64,000 nt of DNA from Sandarakinorhabdus sp. (GCA_020692215.1 JAIMKW010000005.1:186001-250000), one strand, 5' to 3'. Shown: positions 44,895-53,887, counted from the stretch's first letter. Numbers and translations: made by a program. The notes: generated by a model from the sequence alone, not told the origin.

Positions 44895-46363
44895 TGGTGC
44901 TGCGCGCAGCCCGTGCGCTCCGTGCGCTGTCGGCGCGGGCGCTGCTTGCGGCCGCGGTTGTTACCGTCGGCATTGTTCCCGGCACGGCACCTGTCGAAGC
45001 GCAGGCAGGCCTTGCTGGCCTGTCGCAAAGGGACAAGGCTCAGGGGTCTCAGGCCTACAAGCAGATCGTCCAGCAATTCGGCGGCAAGGTTGAAGGGCCG
45101 CTGGCAGACTATGTCCGCAAGGTCGGCCTGAAGGTTGCTGTTCCAGCCATTCCGGGTTCGAGGCCCGCAGACTGGACGATCACGGTTCTAGATTCTTCTG
45201 TGCCCAATGCCATGGCCACCCCTGGCGGTTATCTTTACATCACACGCGGTCTGCTCGCGATGATCAACAGCGAGGCCGAGCTTGCCTCTGTTCTGGGCCA
45301 TGAAGCCGGCCATGTCGCCGCCCGGCACAGCGACAAGCGCAACAGCCGCGCGACGATCGGGGCGCTCGGCACGATTGCTGCTGCCATGCTCGGCGGTTCG
45401 CAGGCGGCGCAAGTGGCCAATGTCGGCGCGTCGGCCTGGGTGTCGGGCTTCTCCCGTTCGCAGGAGAACGAGGCCGACAAGCTCGGCATGCGCTACTCGC
45501 TTGCAGCCGGCTATGATCCGCGCGCGGCAGCCTGGATGCTGCAGGCGCTGGAGCGCGTATCAGCTGTCGAGGGCAAGCAGTCGATGGAGCGTGGCGGGCT
45601 TTCCAGCTTTTTCTCCACGCACCCGGTTACGGCTGAACGTGTCCAGCGCGTCTCCCGCGATGCGGCGGCAACCGGGCGCACGGGCACCATCAATCGGGAG
45701 CCCTTTCTGGCCGCCATCGACGGGATGACCTTTGGCGATTCCCCAGATCAGGGCATCATCACCGGGCCCAGTTTCCGCCATGCGGGTCTGCGGATCGCTT
45801 TCGATGCACCGCCCGGTTTTCAGCTGCAGAACAGCCCGCAGGCGGTTGCGGGCCAGGCGCGCGATGGCTCCACCTTCCAGTTCATCGGCGCCCAATCGCG
45901 TCCGGGGCAGCCGCTGGAAGAGCTTGTTTCCCAGGCGTGGCAGCAGCTCACAAACAATCGTACGCCGCAAATTCAGTATAGCGAACGGCGAATCAACAAT
46001 GTCGATGCCGCTGTGTCTGCTGCGCGCATTCAGGGCAATCGCGGCGTTCTGGATGTCGGCATCCTTGCCTATCGGACTGCGCCGGATCAGGTCTATCTGT
46101 TCCGCACGGTGGCGCCAGCCGGGCGTGGGCAGATCTTCGAGCCGCTGATGATGTCGTTTCGCAGGCTCTCTCCGGCTGAAGCAGAAGCGGCTGGCCGTGG
46201 CAGGCGGATCGACGTTGTGACCGTAAGACCTGGCGATTCGGTCGGCAGCCTCGCGGCACGGATGGCGCCACCCTACAATCGCGACACCAGCTTCAGGGCG
46301 CTGAACGGGATAGAGGACCGGCCGCTGAAGCCCGGCGAGCGGCTGAAACTGATTGTCGGCTGA
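44894..46363 (+). CDS. M48 family metalloprotease with C-terminal LysM-like tail
   Basis: The 489-residue protein has a signal peptide ending near VEAQA. The zinc motif is HEAGH (136-140), with the third ligand in QENEADKLGMRYS. This is the BepA/LoiP type of periplasmic M48 peptidase, which handles outer-membrane protein quality. The last 50 residues (VVTVRPGDSVGSLAARM ... LKPGERLKLIVG) look like a LysM-type peptidoglycan-binding module. Start ATG 44894 overlaps the accA stop; a TTG one codon earlier is less likely. Confidence 0.9.
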   Translation: MVLRAARALRALSARALLAAAVVTVGIVPGTAPVEAQAGLAGLSQRDKAQGSQAYKQIVQQFGGKVEGPLADYVRKVGLKVAVPAIPGSRPADWTITVLDSSVPNAMATPGGYLYITRGLLAMINSEAELASVLGHEAGHVAARHSDKRNSRATIGALGTIAAAMLGGSQAAQVANVGASAWVSGFSRSQENEADKLGMRYSLAAGYDPRAAAWMLQALERVSAVEGKQSMERGGLSSFFSTHPVTAERVQRVSRDAAATGRTGTINREPFLAAIDGMTFGDSPDQGIITGPSFRHAGLRIAFDAPPGFQLQNSPQAVAGQARDGSTFQFIGAQSRPGQPLEELVSQAWQQLTNNRTPQIQYSERRINNVDAAVSAARIQGNRGVLDVGILAYRTAPDQVYLFRTVAPAGRGQIFEPLMMSFRRLSPAEAEAAGRGRRIDVVTVRPGDSVGSLAARMAPPYNRDTSFRALNGIEDRPLKPGERLKLIVG

Positions 46364-46805
46364 TTTCGTGGAATGCCCCGGCGGGGCAACAGACGCGGAT
46401 CGCGCGCTGCCGCTGCTGCTCGTGGTCTGCGCCGTGCTTGTCGATGCCGATGGCCGCGTTTTGGTGACGGACAGGCCGGCGGGCAAGGACATGGCCGGCC
46501 TATGGGAGTTTCCCGGCGGCAAGATCGAGCCATCCGAAAGCCCCGAGGCGGCGCTGGTGCGCGAACTGCGAGAGGAACTGGGCATCGAAACCGCCAGCAG
46601 CTGCCTTGCGCCTTGTGGGTTCGCATCGCATGCTTATGACCGGTTTCAACTGCTGCTGACTGCCTTTGCTATCCGCAAATGGCGCGGAGAGCCCGCCGCG
46701 CGCGAAGGCCAGCGCATGCAGTGGGTGAAGGTGAACGATCTGTTTCGCTTGAAGATGCCCCCGGCGGACATGCCGCTGCTGGGCCAGATTGCCGCCATTC
46801 TCTAG
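46353..46805 (+). CDS. mutT: Nudix hydrolase, MutT type
   Basis: The 150-residue protein has a complete Nudix box GGKIEPSESPEAALVRELREELG (about 55-77), the preceding LWEFPGG and MutT-like VTDRP. It probably cleans 8-oxo-dGTP from the nucleotide pool. The frame starts with TTG inside the end of the protease gene; a GTG at 46368 is also possible. Confidence 0.88.
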   Translation: MSADFVECPGGATDADRALPLLLVVCAVLVDADGRVLVTDRPAGKDMAGLWEFPGGKIEPSESPEAALVRELREELGIETASSCLAPCGFASHAYDRFQLLLTAFAIRKWRGEPAAREGQRMQWVKVNDLFRLKMPPADMPLLGQIAAIL

Positions 46806-46919
46806 TCCAGGCGCGCGACCATGGGCAAAGGCCGCTTCCGCGGCAAAGCGTCCCTGCTGTTGCCTCGCCGTGCAAGCGGCGGCTATGCCTTGCCCAAGCC
46901 GTATTTGGAAACTCCGCGC

Positions 46920-47366
46920 ATGACGAATGAAACACAGAATGATTTCCGCCACAGCATCGAAGTGGGCGAGGACGATATCGATCACATGGGCCATGTGAAC
47001 AATGCGGTCTATCTGAAATGGGTTCAGGCTGCCGTGATTGCCCATTGGCGCAGCTTTGCCCCGCTTGAGGATCTGCAGCGCTACCTCTGGATCGCCCGCA
47101 CGCACGAGATCCGCTATCATCGCCCCGGCTTTCTGGGAGACAGCGTCGCAGCCGTGCTCCGGATCGAATCCGTGCGCGGCGCGCTGGCAGGCTATCGAAC
47201 GCTGGTGGAGGCTGAGGGGCGGCAGCTGGCGGCCATCCGCAGCACCTGGTGCTGCATCGATTCTCTGACCCGCCGCCCGGTGCGCATTCCCGCGCGGATT
47301 ATCGAGCTGTTCGGGCTTGGCCAGCTTGCCGTCGGGTCAGGTTCGATCCCCGAGGGGCTTGCCTGA
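46920..47366 (+). CDS. acyl-CoA thioesterase, 4HBT hotdog fold
   Basis: The 148-residue protein has DIDHMGHVNNAVYLKWVQAA, the classic 4-hydroxybenzoyl-CoA thioesterase/FatA-like catalytic loop with Asp and His-Asn, and RTHEIRYHRPGFLGDSV. The ATG at 46920 (MTNETQNDF) is chosen because the conserved fold begins there. The frame extends 33 codons upstream with no family features. The acyl substrate is unknown. Confidence 0.88.
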   Translation: MTNETQNDFRHSIEVGEDDIDHMGHVNNAVYLKWVQAAVIAHWRSFAPLEDLQRYLWIARTHEIRYHRPGFLGDSVAAVLRIESVRGALAGYRTLVEAEGRQLAAIRSTWCCIDSLTRRPVRIPARIIELFGLGQLAVGSGSIPEGLA

Positions 47367-47390
47367 CCTCCGTCACTGGTCTGCGGCCGC

Positions 47391-47648
47391 CTATTTGTTC
47401 CCGACGATCGCGCGCCAGATCAGCAGCACGATAATGCTGCCGATCACGGCACCGATGAACCCGGCATATTCCCCGCTGCCGTACATGCCGGTGAACTGGC
47501 CGATCCATGTGAAGAAAGCGGCCCCGACGACGCCAAGAAGCGTCGTCAGCAAGCAGCCCTGCGGGTTGCGCGGATCTGACGAGAAGAAGCGCGCCAGAAG
47601 GCCGGCAAAGAAGCCGATGAGGATCACGCCGATCCAGGTAGAAGCCAT
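47391..47648 (-). CDS. GlsB/YeaQ/YmgE family membrane protein
   Basis: The 85-residue protein has three hydrophobic segments: the start WIGVILIGFFAGLLARFF, the glycine-rich middle LLTTLLGVVGAAFFTW and the end FIGAVIGSIIVLLIWRAI. This is the pattern of the family once called transglycosylase-associated, often stress-induced. GGGGA lies five to nine bases before the ATG. It lies downstream of the hydrolase gene on the same strand. Confidence 0.93.
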   Translation of the reverse strand: MASTWIGVILIGFFAGLLARFFSSDPRNPQGCLLTTLLGVVGAAFFTWIGQFTGMYGSGEYAGFIGAVIGSIIVLLIWRAIVGNK

Positions 47649-47684
47649 GATGATCCCCGCTCTGCTTGGTGATGCCCCAAAAGA

Positions 47685-48452
47685 TTAGCCGCGGGCCAGC
47701 CTGTCTGCAACCAGCCGGATGGCATGGGGATTCCAGCCGAGGCCCGCATGGCTCCCCGGCACGACCAGATTTTCGACCTGCGGTCCCGGGCGCGCATGGG
47801 CGGCTTCAGGGTGCACGATGCCATCGCCCAGCGCTGCAATGGCCGTGAACGGCACAAGAGGGAGTGCGCCGGGCTGCCAGTCAACCGGCGCATCATTGAT
47901 CGGGTGGCCCGCCACGCGCTCGTACAGTCGCCAGGCGTTGTTCGCCGTCAGGTGTCCCGAAACCGGAGAACCAAGCGTGATGACCTGCCGCACAGCATCC
48001 GGATGGCGCCTCGCCAGTTCGACTGCATAGAGCCCGCCGAGGCTCCAGCCGATCAGGGCAACAGGCTCGCGCGCCGTCTCGGAAAACTGCAGGAACCGTC
48101 GCTCCAGCGATTCGAACTGGCCGGGCCGAAGCCCGAGGTTGCGGCCCAGCTTCCAGCCTTCCGTCTTGTGCCCGATCGCAGACAAGACCCCCCGCAGCGG
48201 GGATGTCGCCCAGTCGCCCGAAAGAAAGCCCGGAAGCACGAGGACATGCCGCGATGGCCAGTGTGGCAGTTCACGGATCAACCCTATCCGGGCCTTGCGG
48301 AACGCCGAAAGCTCGGCAATCGCCCGCACCTCGGCGGCATAAGCCAGCCGCCCCGGTGGCCCGGGGGATTTCAGGGGCTGGCCTTCCTGTGTGAAATCAA
48401 GTGCCGACATGAAGCCCAACATAAGCGAAGGGCGGTTGAATTTCCATTCCAC
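47685..48452 (-). CDS. alpha/beta hydrolase, lipase-like
   Basis: The 255-residue protein has the strand and oxyanion region VLVLPGFLSGDWATSPL, the nucleophile elbow IGWSLGGLYAVELA, and the late VVPGSHAGLGWNPHAI with the likely catalytic His. The pattern resembles small lipases or thioesterase-like hydrolases. Start choice is uncertain between ATG codons at 48452 (GAAGG seven bases upstream), 48422 and 48410. It follows rne after 27 bases with no visible terminator and may be read from the rne transcript. Confidence 0.84.
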   Translation of the reverse strand: MEWKFNRPSLMLGFMSALDFTQEGQPLKSPGPPGRLAYAAEVRAIAELSAFRKARIGLIRELPHWPSRHVLVLPGFLSGDWATSPLRGVLSAIGHKTEGWKLGRNLGLRPGQFESLERRFLQFSETAREPVALIGWSLGGLYAVELARRHPDAVRQVITLGSPVSGHLTANNAWRLYERVAGHPINDAPVDWQPGALPLVPFTAIAALGDGIVHPEAAHARPGPQVENLVVPGSHAGLGWNPHAIRLVADRLARG

Positions 48453-48479
48453 CGCCCTTCATTGTCTGTTTGATCTCTA

Positions 48480-51203
48480 TCAGGCCCCGAACGTCCGCTG
48501 CCACCAGCCGCGCCTTGGCGGGCCGTCGGCTTCCACGTCCGCTGAAGCCGGTTCTGGTTCGGCGCTTGGCTCTGCGGCACTGGCAGATGCATCCGCTTCG
48601 GGCTTTGAAGCCTTGGGAGGTGCTGCATCCTTCGCCTTGCGGGCCCGCTTCGGCTTGGCGGCTGGCGCCTCGGGTTCAGCTGGCGCTGCCGTTTCAACAG
48701 CAATCGCTTCGGCCGGTGCGGCGGCCTTCGCTTCTGCAACCGCAGCCTTGCCGGAAGGCGCGGCCCGCGTCCGACGCTTGCGCGCGGCAGGTGGTGCATC
48801 TTCTGCGGATGCAGGCTCCACTTCCGCGGATGCAGTCTCCACGTCCTCCGCACCTGTTGCCACGATTTCGCCGTTCACAGGGCCAGCCGTTGGTTCCGGC
48901 GCTGCGGCCTTGGGCTTGCGGCTCCGGCGGGCCTTGGGTGCTGGCGTTTCTGCCAGCGGTTCGGCAACGGCTTCCACGGCGCTCTCGTGCACATCCTCGC
49001 CTGTTTCATCACCGGCTTCGGCTGCCATCTGCTCTGCACCATCGCGGCGCGCGGGGCGACGACGCCTGCGGCGCTTGCGACGCGGCTCGCGATCATCACC
49101 CTCGGTCTGCTCCCTCCCGGCCTGACCGGTCTCCAGGAACTCCGCCTCTTCGCCGTCCATCGCTTCGCGCTGATCGCGGTCATCATCCGCGGAAGTATCG
49201 CCGGGTGCACCGTCTTCGCGCGCGCCGTCCTCGTTGGGGCGATCCCGGCGATCCGGGCCGCGATCCCGGCCACCACGTCTACGGCGGCGGCGTCCGCGGC
49301 CGCCATTGCGGTCGTCAGCCCGGTCGTCGCTCCGGCCCTCCCGGCGCCCTTCACCGCGTTCGTCATCGCGGCGGTCAGCGCTATCCTCGTCGTCGATGGT
49401 ATCCTCGATGCCGTCTTCGACATCGTCTTCGATATCGTCGATGTCGGATGTGGGGGCTGCCAATGCCATCATGCGCGGCGCCTCGACAGGGGGCGGGCCG
49501 CTGGAATCGATTGCTATGCGGCCACCGATCAGGCTGTCATCCGGCACCACTTCGATACGCACACCATAGCGGTCTTCCAGCTCGGCAAGCTGCGCGCGCT
49601 TGCGGTTCAGCATGTACACGGCGACCGAGCGATCGGCGCGCAGGCGGAACATGCTGGCGCGGCCGCGCACGGCCTCTTCTTCCAGCAGCCGCAAGGCTGC
49701 AAGCGCTGCCGAGCCATCCGTGCGCACGAGGCCGGATCCATCGCACATCGGGCAGACTTCGGTCGATGCCTCCAGAACACCGGTGCGCAGGCGCTGACGG
49801 CTCATTTCCAGCAAACCGAACGAGGAGATGCGGCCCACCTGAATGCGCGCCCGGTCATGGCGAAGCGCATCTTTCAGCGAACGCTCGACGCGGCGATTGT
49901 TGCCGTTCGATTCCATGTCGATGAAATCGACGACGACGAGGCCCGCAAGGTCGCGCAGACGAAGCTGACGGGCCACTTCTTCGGCGGCCTCGATATTGGT
50001 CTTGAGCGCGGTTTCCTCGATATTATACTCGCGTGTCGATCGGCCGGAGTTCACGTCGATCGCCACCAGCGCCTCGGTCGGGTTGATGACGATATAGCCG
50101 CCCGAGCGAAGATTGACGACCGGGTTCAGAAGCGCCGCCAGTTGCGATTCCACACCGGCACGATGAAACAGCGGGACAGGATCGTTGTAGAGCTGCACCT
50201 TCTTGGCGTGGCTCGGCATCAGCAGCCTCATCAGCGCCTTTGCCTGGGTATAGCCCTCGGCGCCGTCGACAAGCACTTCATCGATATCGCGGCTGTAGAT
50301 GTCGCGGATGGCCCGCTTCACCAGGTCGGAGTCCTCATAGATCAACGCCGGCGCCGAGGATGTCAGTGTCTTGTCGCGGATATCGTCCCACAGGCGGGTG
50401 AGGTAATCGAAATCGCGCTTGATCTCGGCTCTGGTCCGCTCCAGCCCCGCAGTGCGCACGATTGCGCCCATGGTGGATGGAAGCGCCAGGTCGGTCATGA
50501 TGGATTTCAGCCGCTTGCGATCGGCGGCGTTGGCGATCTTCCGGCTGATCCCGCCGCCTTGTGCGGTGTTGGGCATCAGCACCGAATAGCGGCCTGCGAG
50601 GGAGATATAGGTGGTGAGCGCCGCACCCTTGTTGCCACGCTCTTCCTTAACAACCTGCACCAGCATCACCTGGCGGCGGCGGATGACTTCCTGGATCTTG
50701 TAGCGGCGGCGCAGCGCCATGCGGCGGCGGCGCAGCGCTTCTGCGCCAGCCTCTTCACTGTTGCCATGCTCTTCGGGGCGAACGGCAGGCTCACCATTTT
50801 CGCCGATGCTGTCGTCGTGATCCGAATCGTCGCCTCGGCGATCGTCGTCGCGGTCGTCCAGATCGTCGTCATGCCCATCGTCGTGCCCGTCTTCGTGGGC
50901 GCCATGCTCCTCCACCAGCCGCTGCTCCTCGCGCAGCAGGGCATCGCGGTCTTCCTTGGGGATCTGATAGTAATCCGGGTGGATTTCGGAAAAGGCCAGG
51001 AAACCGTGACGGTTCCCGCCGTAATCGATGAAGGCTGCCTGAAGCGATGGCTCGACCCGCGTTACCTTGGCGAGATAGATATTGCCCTTGATCTGCTTGC
51101 GGGCTTCGGCCTCGAAATCAAATTCCTCGATCCGGTTGCCCTTCACGACCGCAACCCTGGTTTCTTCCTGGTGGCGGGCGTCGATCAGCATTCTTGTTGT
51201 CAT
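48480..51203 (-). CDS. rne: ribonuclease E
   Basis: RNase E is the main mRNA-decay and rRNA/tRNA-processing endonuclease and the scaffold of the degradosome. The 907-residue protein starts MTTRMLIDARHQEETR. Its S1 domain is split by an acidic His/Asp-rich insert (about 101-150). Catalytic aspartates are in AIDVNSG (383) and VVDFIDMES (426/429), and the zinc link is CPMCDG (484-489). The tail from about 560 is Arg/Asp- then Ala/Glu-rich and ends RRGWWQRTFGA; a GWW motif there binds PNPase in Caulobacter. The ATG at 51203 has GGGAG eight bases upstream. The frame stays open upstream through the hairpin array, so an extended N-terminus cannot be ruled out. Confidence 0.95.
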   Translation of the reverse strand: MTTRMLIDARHQEETRVAVVKGNRIEEFDFEAEARKQIKGNIYLAKVTRVEPSLQAAFIDYGGNRHGFLAFSEIHPDYYQIPKEDRDALLREEQRLVEEHGAHEDGHDDGHDDDLDDRDDDRRGDDSDHDDSIGENGEPAVRPEEHGNSEEAGAEALRRRRMALRRRYKIQEVIRRRQVMLVQVVKEERGNKGAALTTYISLAGRYSVLMPNTAQGGGISRKIANAADRKRLKSIMTDLALPSTMGAIVRTAGLERTRAEIKRDFDYLTRLWDDIRDKTLTSSAPALIYEDSDLVKRAIRDIYSRDIDEVLVDGAEGYTQAKALMRLLMPSHAKKVQLYNDPVPLFHRAGVESQLAALLNPVVNLRSGGYIVINPTEALVAIDVNSGRSTREYNIEETALKTNIEAAEEVARQLRLRDLAGLVVVDFIDMESNGNNRRVERSLKDALRHDRARIQVGRISSFGLLEMSRQRLRTGVLEASTEVCPMCDGSGLVRTDGSAALAALRLLEEEAVRGRASMFRLRADRSVAVYMLNRKRAQLAELEDRYGVRIEVVPDDSLIGGRIAIDSSGPPPVEAPRMMALAAPTSDIDDIEDDVEDGIEDTIDDEDSADRRDDERGEGRREGRSDDRADDRNGGRGRRRRRRGGRDRGPDRRDRPNEDGAREDGAPGDTSADDDRDQREAMDGEEAEFLETGQAGREQTEGDDREPRRKRRRRRRPARRDGAEQMAAEAGDETGEDVHESAVEAVAEPLAETPAPKARRSRKPKAAAPEPTAGPVNGEIVATGAEDVETASAEVEPASAEDAPPAARKRRTRAAPSGKAAVAEAKAAAPAEAIAVETAAPAEPEAPAAKPKRARKAKDAAPPKASKPEADASASAAEPSAEPEPASADVEADGPPRRGWWQRTFGA

Positions 51204-51216
51204 TGGAAATTCTCCC

Positions 51217-51339
51217 AGCGCCTGAAGCGCTTTTTTGTTGTCCAGCGCCTGTGGCGCGTGTTTGTGGTTCCGCGCCTGTGGCGCGTATCTGCTGTTCCGC
51301 GCCTGTGGCGCGAGGGTATTCATGTGCGCAAAGTGCGCG
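51217..51339 (-). promoter_or_regulatory. array of five hairpins at exact 27-nt period in the rne leader
   Basis: On the minus strand three copies carry CGCGCCACAGGCGC (51298-51312, 51271-51285, 51244-51258), the last ending in T instead of G. A variant AGCGCTTCAGGCGCT (51217-51231) follows next to the ribosome site, and a degenerate copy (51325-51339, GCGCA/TGCGC) lies upstream. All start exactly 27 bases apart. Each forms a stem of five to six base pairs with a three-base loop, separated by 12-base linkers that become A-rich (GAACCACAAACA, GGACAACAAAAA). The array ends 13 bases before the ATG. RNase E is known in E. coli to regulate itself through 5' UTR hairpins; a similar role is likely here but with a different architecture. 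Confidence 0.7.
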
Positions 51340-51799
51340 TGCCGGGCTTTCCGTGCGCAAGGCATGGGTAACGCGGCGCGCAGGGTCGGCGCCGGAGGCA
51401 CCTTCCTTGCGAAGGGAAACATGGGAGCGCAAAGACGCCATTCGTGCGGGCAGCGTCCAAGCCGAACGACCCGCTATGGGCCGCACCGCGAAAAACCTGT
51501 CTGCCGTACCGAAAACGTTCATTCTTCCCCGACAATCTTCCGGGAACCCGGCAAAACCACATTGCGGTTGCACCCAGGCCCAGGGGCATCAAGCCGGGAG
51601 CGTCTTGGCGGGCTGCGATATCACGCGGTCCCTGCCTCAGCGTCCTTGCGGCAAACATGCCTCTCATGCGCAGGTAGCACCGGCGCAATGAACCGGCAAG
51701 TGCAGCATTCGCAAAGGGGATTTGGCGCAGGCTTATCCGCGCGGATTTCGGCCAACTGCAGGTTAAGCCGCCGCCGCTGCCGCCGTAATCCCTGCTGTC
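51340..51799. other. divergent region between rne leader and fliD
   Basis: About 460 bases lie between the hairpin array and fliD. It probably holds the rest of a long rne leader and the two divergent promoters. No protein-coding frame is credible on either strand. No promoter could be placed with confidence. Confidence 0.5.
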
Positions 51800-53245
51800 A
51801 TGGATAACATCCTCACGTCCCTCAACGCCGGTTCCGGCATCGATGTCCGCTCGCTGGCGGCCAGTCTGGTTGCAGCGGAGCGCGCACCGCGGCAGGCGCT
51901 GCTCGACGATCGGCAGGCACGGGTGGAATCGCGCATTTCCGCGATGGGGCAATTCAGGTCGGCGCTTGATGCACTGGTGGGCGCGCTCGCCAGCCGCATT
52001 GCCTCTGGCTCGCTTTCGGGAATCCCGCAGGTGTCACGGCCCGATATCCTGTCCTTTTCGGTCGATCCCGGCGCGACTGTGCAGCGCCAGCAACTGGAGG
52101 TGCGCCAGCTCGCCCGCATCCAGACACTCGCCTCACAGCCGGTTGCAGACGCTGCCACGCCGGTCGGGCAGGGCACGCTGACATTCCGGTTCGGAGCCGT
52201 TGCCGGCACCACCGATGCAACGGGCTTCACTGCCGGATCCACCCCTGACCTTGTGGTGACGATCGGCCCTGATGACGACAGCCTGACCGGGCTCAAGAAC
52301 GCCATCAACGATGCTGCTGCCGTGTCAGGGGCCCCGGTGCAGGCGCAGATCGTTTCCGATGCGTTTGGTTCTCGCCTTTTGCTGCGGGGCAGCTTCGGCG
52401 AGGCATCGGGCTTTGTCACCGAGGCAGCAGGCGATCCGGCGCTGGGCGCTTTTGCCTTTTCGCAGGGTGTAGTGGGCGGACTCTCCCGCACACAGGCGGC
52501 CGCCGATTCCGTTTTGGCGCTCGATGGCCTCGAACTGCGCCGGCCTTCGAACATCATCAACGATCTGGTCCCTGGTGCCCGCATGACGCTTTCCAGGGCA
52601 GAGGTCGGCGCGGTGGTCACCATCGGGGCCGAGCGGGAGCCGGGAGAACTGGCCCAGTCCGTCCGCGATCTGGCGGGCGCGCTGAACGAGCTGTCCGCGC
52701 TTGGCCGGCAGCTTTCGGCTGGCTCCAACGGGACGGGATCGTCGGGCGCCCTGGTATCTGACAGCGCCACCCGGCGGGCGCTGCAGGGCCTCTCCAATAT
52801 CACAGCACAGGCACTTGCCAGCCCCGATGGCCTTGCACCAACACGCCTCACCGATATCGGCCTCACTCGCGACCGCAACGGAAACTTCATTGTAGATGAA
52901 GCCCGCCTTCTCAAGGCTGTGACAGACCATCCTGCAGCCGTGGAGAAAATCTATACCAGCCTCAACCGCCCTGGCACCATCGGCACGCCTGGCGGTCCGC
53001 TCAGGCAGATCGCAGCGCAGTTCACGGTTGCAGCGCAAGGCGCGCCCGGCCAGCAGACGGCGCTGCAGCGCGAATCCCTCGCCATCGCCCGCGAACGCAC
53101 CCTGCTGGAGGCCAGAACGCAGCGCTCCCAGGATGCCTACACCCGGCAGTTCGCCGCACTTGATCGTGCCGTTGGCCAATCTCGCGCGCTGCAGGATTTC
53201 CTCACCCAGCAATTCGATCTGATGGCCAACCGGTCCAACCGCTAA
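51800..53245 (+). CDS. fliD: flagellar filament cap protein FliD
   Basis: FliD caps the growing filament and guides flagellin assembly. The 481-residue protein has the N-terminal domain (MDNILTSLNAGSGIDVRSLAASLVAAERAP) and central D2/D3 domains. The C-terminal FliD region has LTDIGLTRDRNGNFIVDEARLLKAV and ends in a coiled coil (LLEARTQRSQDAYTRQFAALDRAV). It is followed 21 bases later by fliS. No other flagellar gene is in the window. Confidence 0.92.
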   Translation: MDNILTSLNAGSGIDVRSLAASLVAAERAPRQALLDDRQARVESRISAMGQFRSALDALVGALASRIASGSLSGIPQVSRPDILSFSVDPGATVQRQQLEVRQLARIQTLASQPVADAATPVGQGTLTFRFGAVAGTTDATGFTAGSTPDLVVTIGPDDDSLTGLKNAINDAAAVSGAPVQAQIVSDAFGSRLLLRGSFGEASGFVTEAAGDPALGAFAFSQGVVGGLSRTQAAADSVLALDGLELRRPSNIINDLVPGARMTLSRAEVGAVVTIGAEREPGELAQSVRDLAGALNELSALGRQLSAGSNGTGSSGALVSDSATRRALQGLSNITAQALASPDGLAPTRLTDIGLTRDRNGNFIVDEARLLKAVTDHPAAVEKIYTSLNRPGTIGTPGGPLRQIAAQFTVAAQGAPGQQTALQRESLAIARERTLLEARTQRSQDAYTRQFAALDRAVGQSRALQDFLTQQFDLMANRSNR

Positions 53246-53266
53246 CCCCCAAAGCAGGAGCGCCGC

Positions 53267-53686
53267 ATGCTCGACACACTGTCCCGCCTCGCCACCCGCC
53301 CGTCCGCCCCGCCGCCCCGCACCGCTCTGGCAGATTATGGTCGCGCCTCGGTGGAGGCGAAGGTGCAGTCCGCCTCGCCGCATCAACTCGTTGTGCTGCT
53401 GTTCGACAGGCTGGCCCAACTGGTGCGCGACGCCGAAGCCGCAGCCATCGCCAACGACGCCGCCCGCCGTCTGCGCGCCACCGAAAAGGGCCTCGCCATC
53501 CTCGATGGCCTCGATGCAACGCTCGATGACGACCGCGGTGGAGATGTAGCCCAAAGTCTTCATGCCGTTTACGCCCTGCTGCGCGATCGACTGCTGGCCG
53601 GCCAGCCCCGGGGGCTGGGCGAAGCGCTGGAATCGGTGGAGGCGCTGGCGGACGCCTGGCGCACGATCGCGCCTGCGGGGCGGTAG
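53267..53686 (+). CDS. fliS: flagellin export chaperone FliS
   Basis: FliS binds flagellin in the cytoplasm and prevents premature polymerisation. The 139-residue protein has the family core YGRASVEAKVQSASPHQLVVLLFDRLAQLV followed by three helices and a C-terminal ALADAWRTIAPA. AGGAG lies seven bases before the ATG. It forms a two-gene unit with fliD. Confidence 0.9.
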   Translation: MLDTLSRLATRPSAPPPRTALADYGRASVEAKVQSASPHQLVVLLFDRLAQLVRDAEAAAIANDAARRLRATEKGLAILDGLDATLDDDRGGDVAQSLHAVYALLRDRLLAGQPRGLGEALESVEALADAWRTIAPAGR

Positions 53687-53695
53687 GATTTCAGG

Positions 53696-53887
53696 TCAAA
53701 CCGTCTCTGTCGGGCCGGCTGCATCGCCATTCTGCAGGGCAAGCAGGCCGGCAGAGTTGAGGATCCGGATTGCGCGATAGCCGACCGAGAGAAGGCGCAT
53801 GTCCTCCAGCCTGCGCAGGGTTGCGACCAACGTGGTGCGCGCGATCGAAACCGAAAGGGCGCTGGAGAGCCAGCGGATCAGCCGCAT
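53696..53887 (-). pseudogene. remnant of a Crp/Fnr-type regulator (C-terminal HTH only)
   Basis: On the minus strand the last 60 codons before a TGA encode SSALSVSIARTTLVATLRRL, EDMRLLSVGYRAIRIL and NSAGLLALQNGD. These fit the winged helix-turn-helix and C-terminal strand of Crp/Fnr proteins. The cyclic-nucleotide-binding domain is absent: upstream the frame runs into the antisense of the DUF3011 gene. A plus-strand frame over the same bases (53799 onward) has similar codon statistics but no family match. I read this as the truncated 3' end of a lost regulator gene. Confidence 0.42.

Noticed and set aside
51217..51339. Considered as a CRISPR array
   Set aside because: Repeats are 15 nt with 12-nt linkers, palindromic and beside rne; no cas gene and no unique spacers of normal length.
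48987..51371. Plus-strand open frame of nearly 800 codons
   Set aside because: It is antisense to rne; stops are rare only because of high GC content. No domain was recognised.
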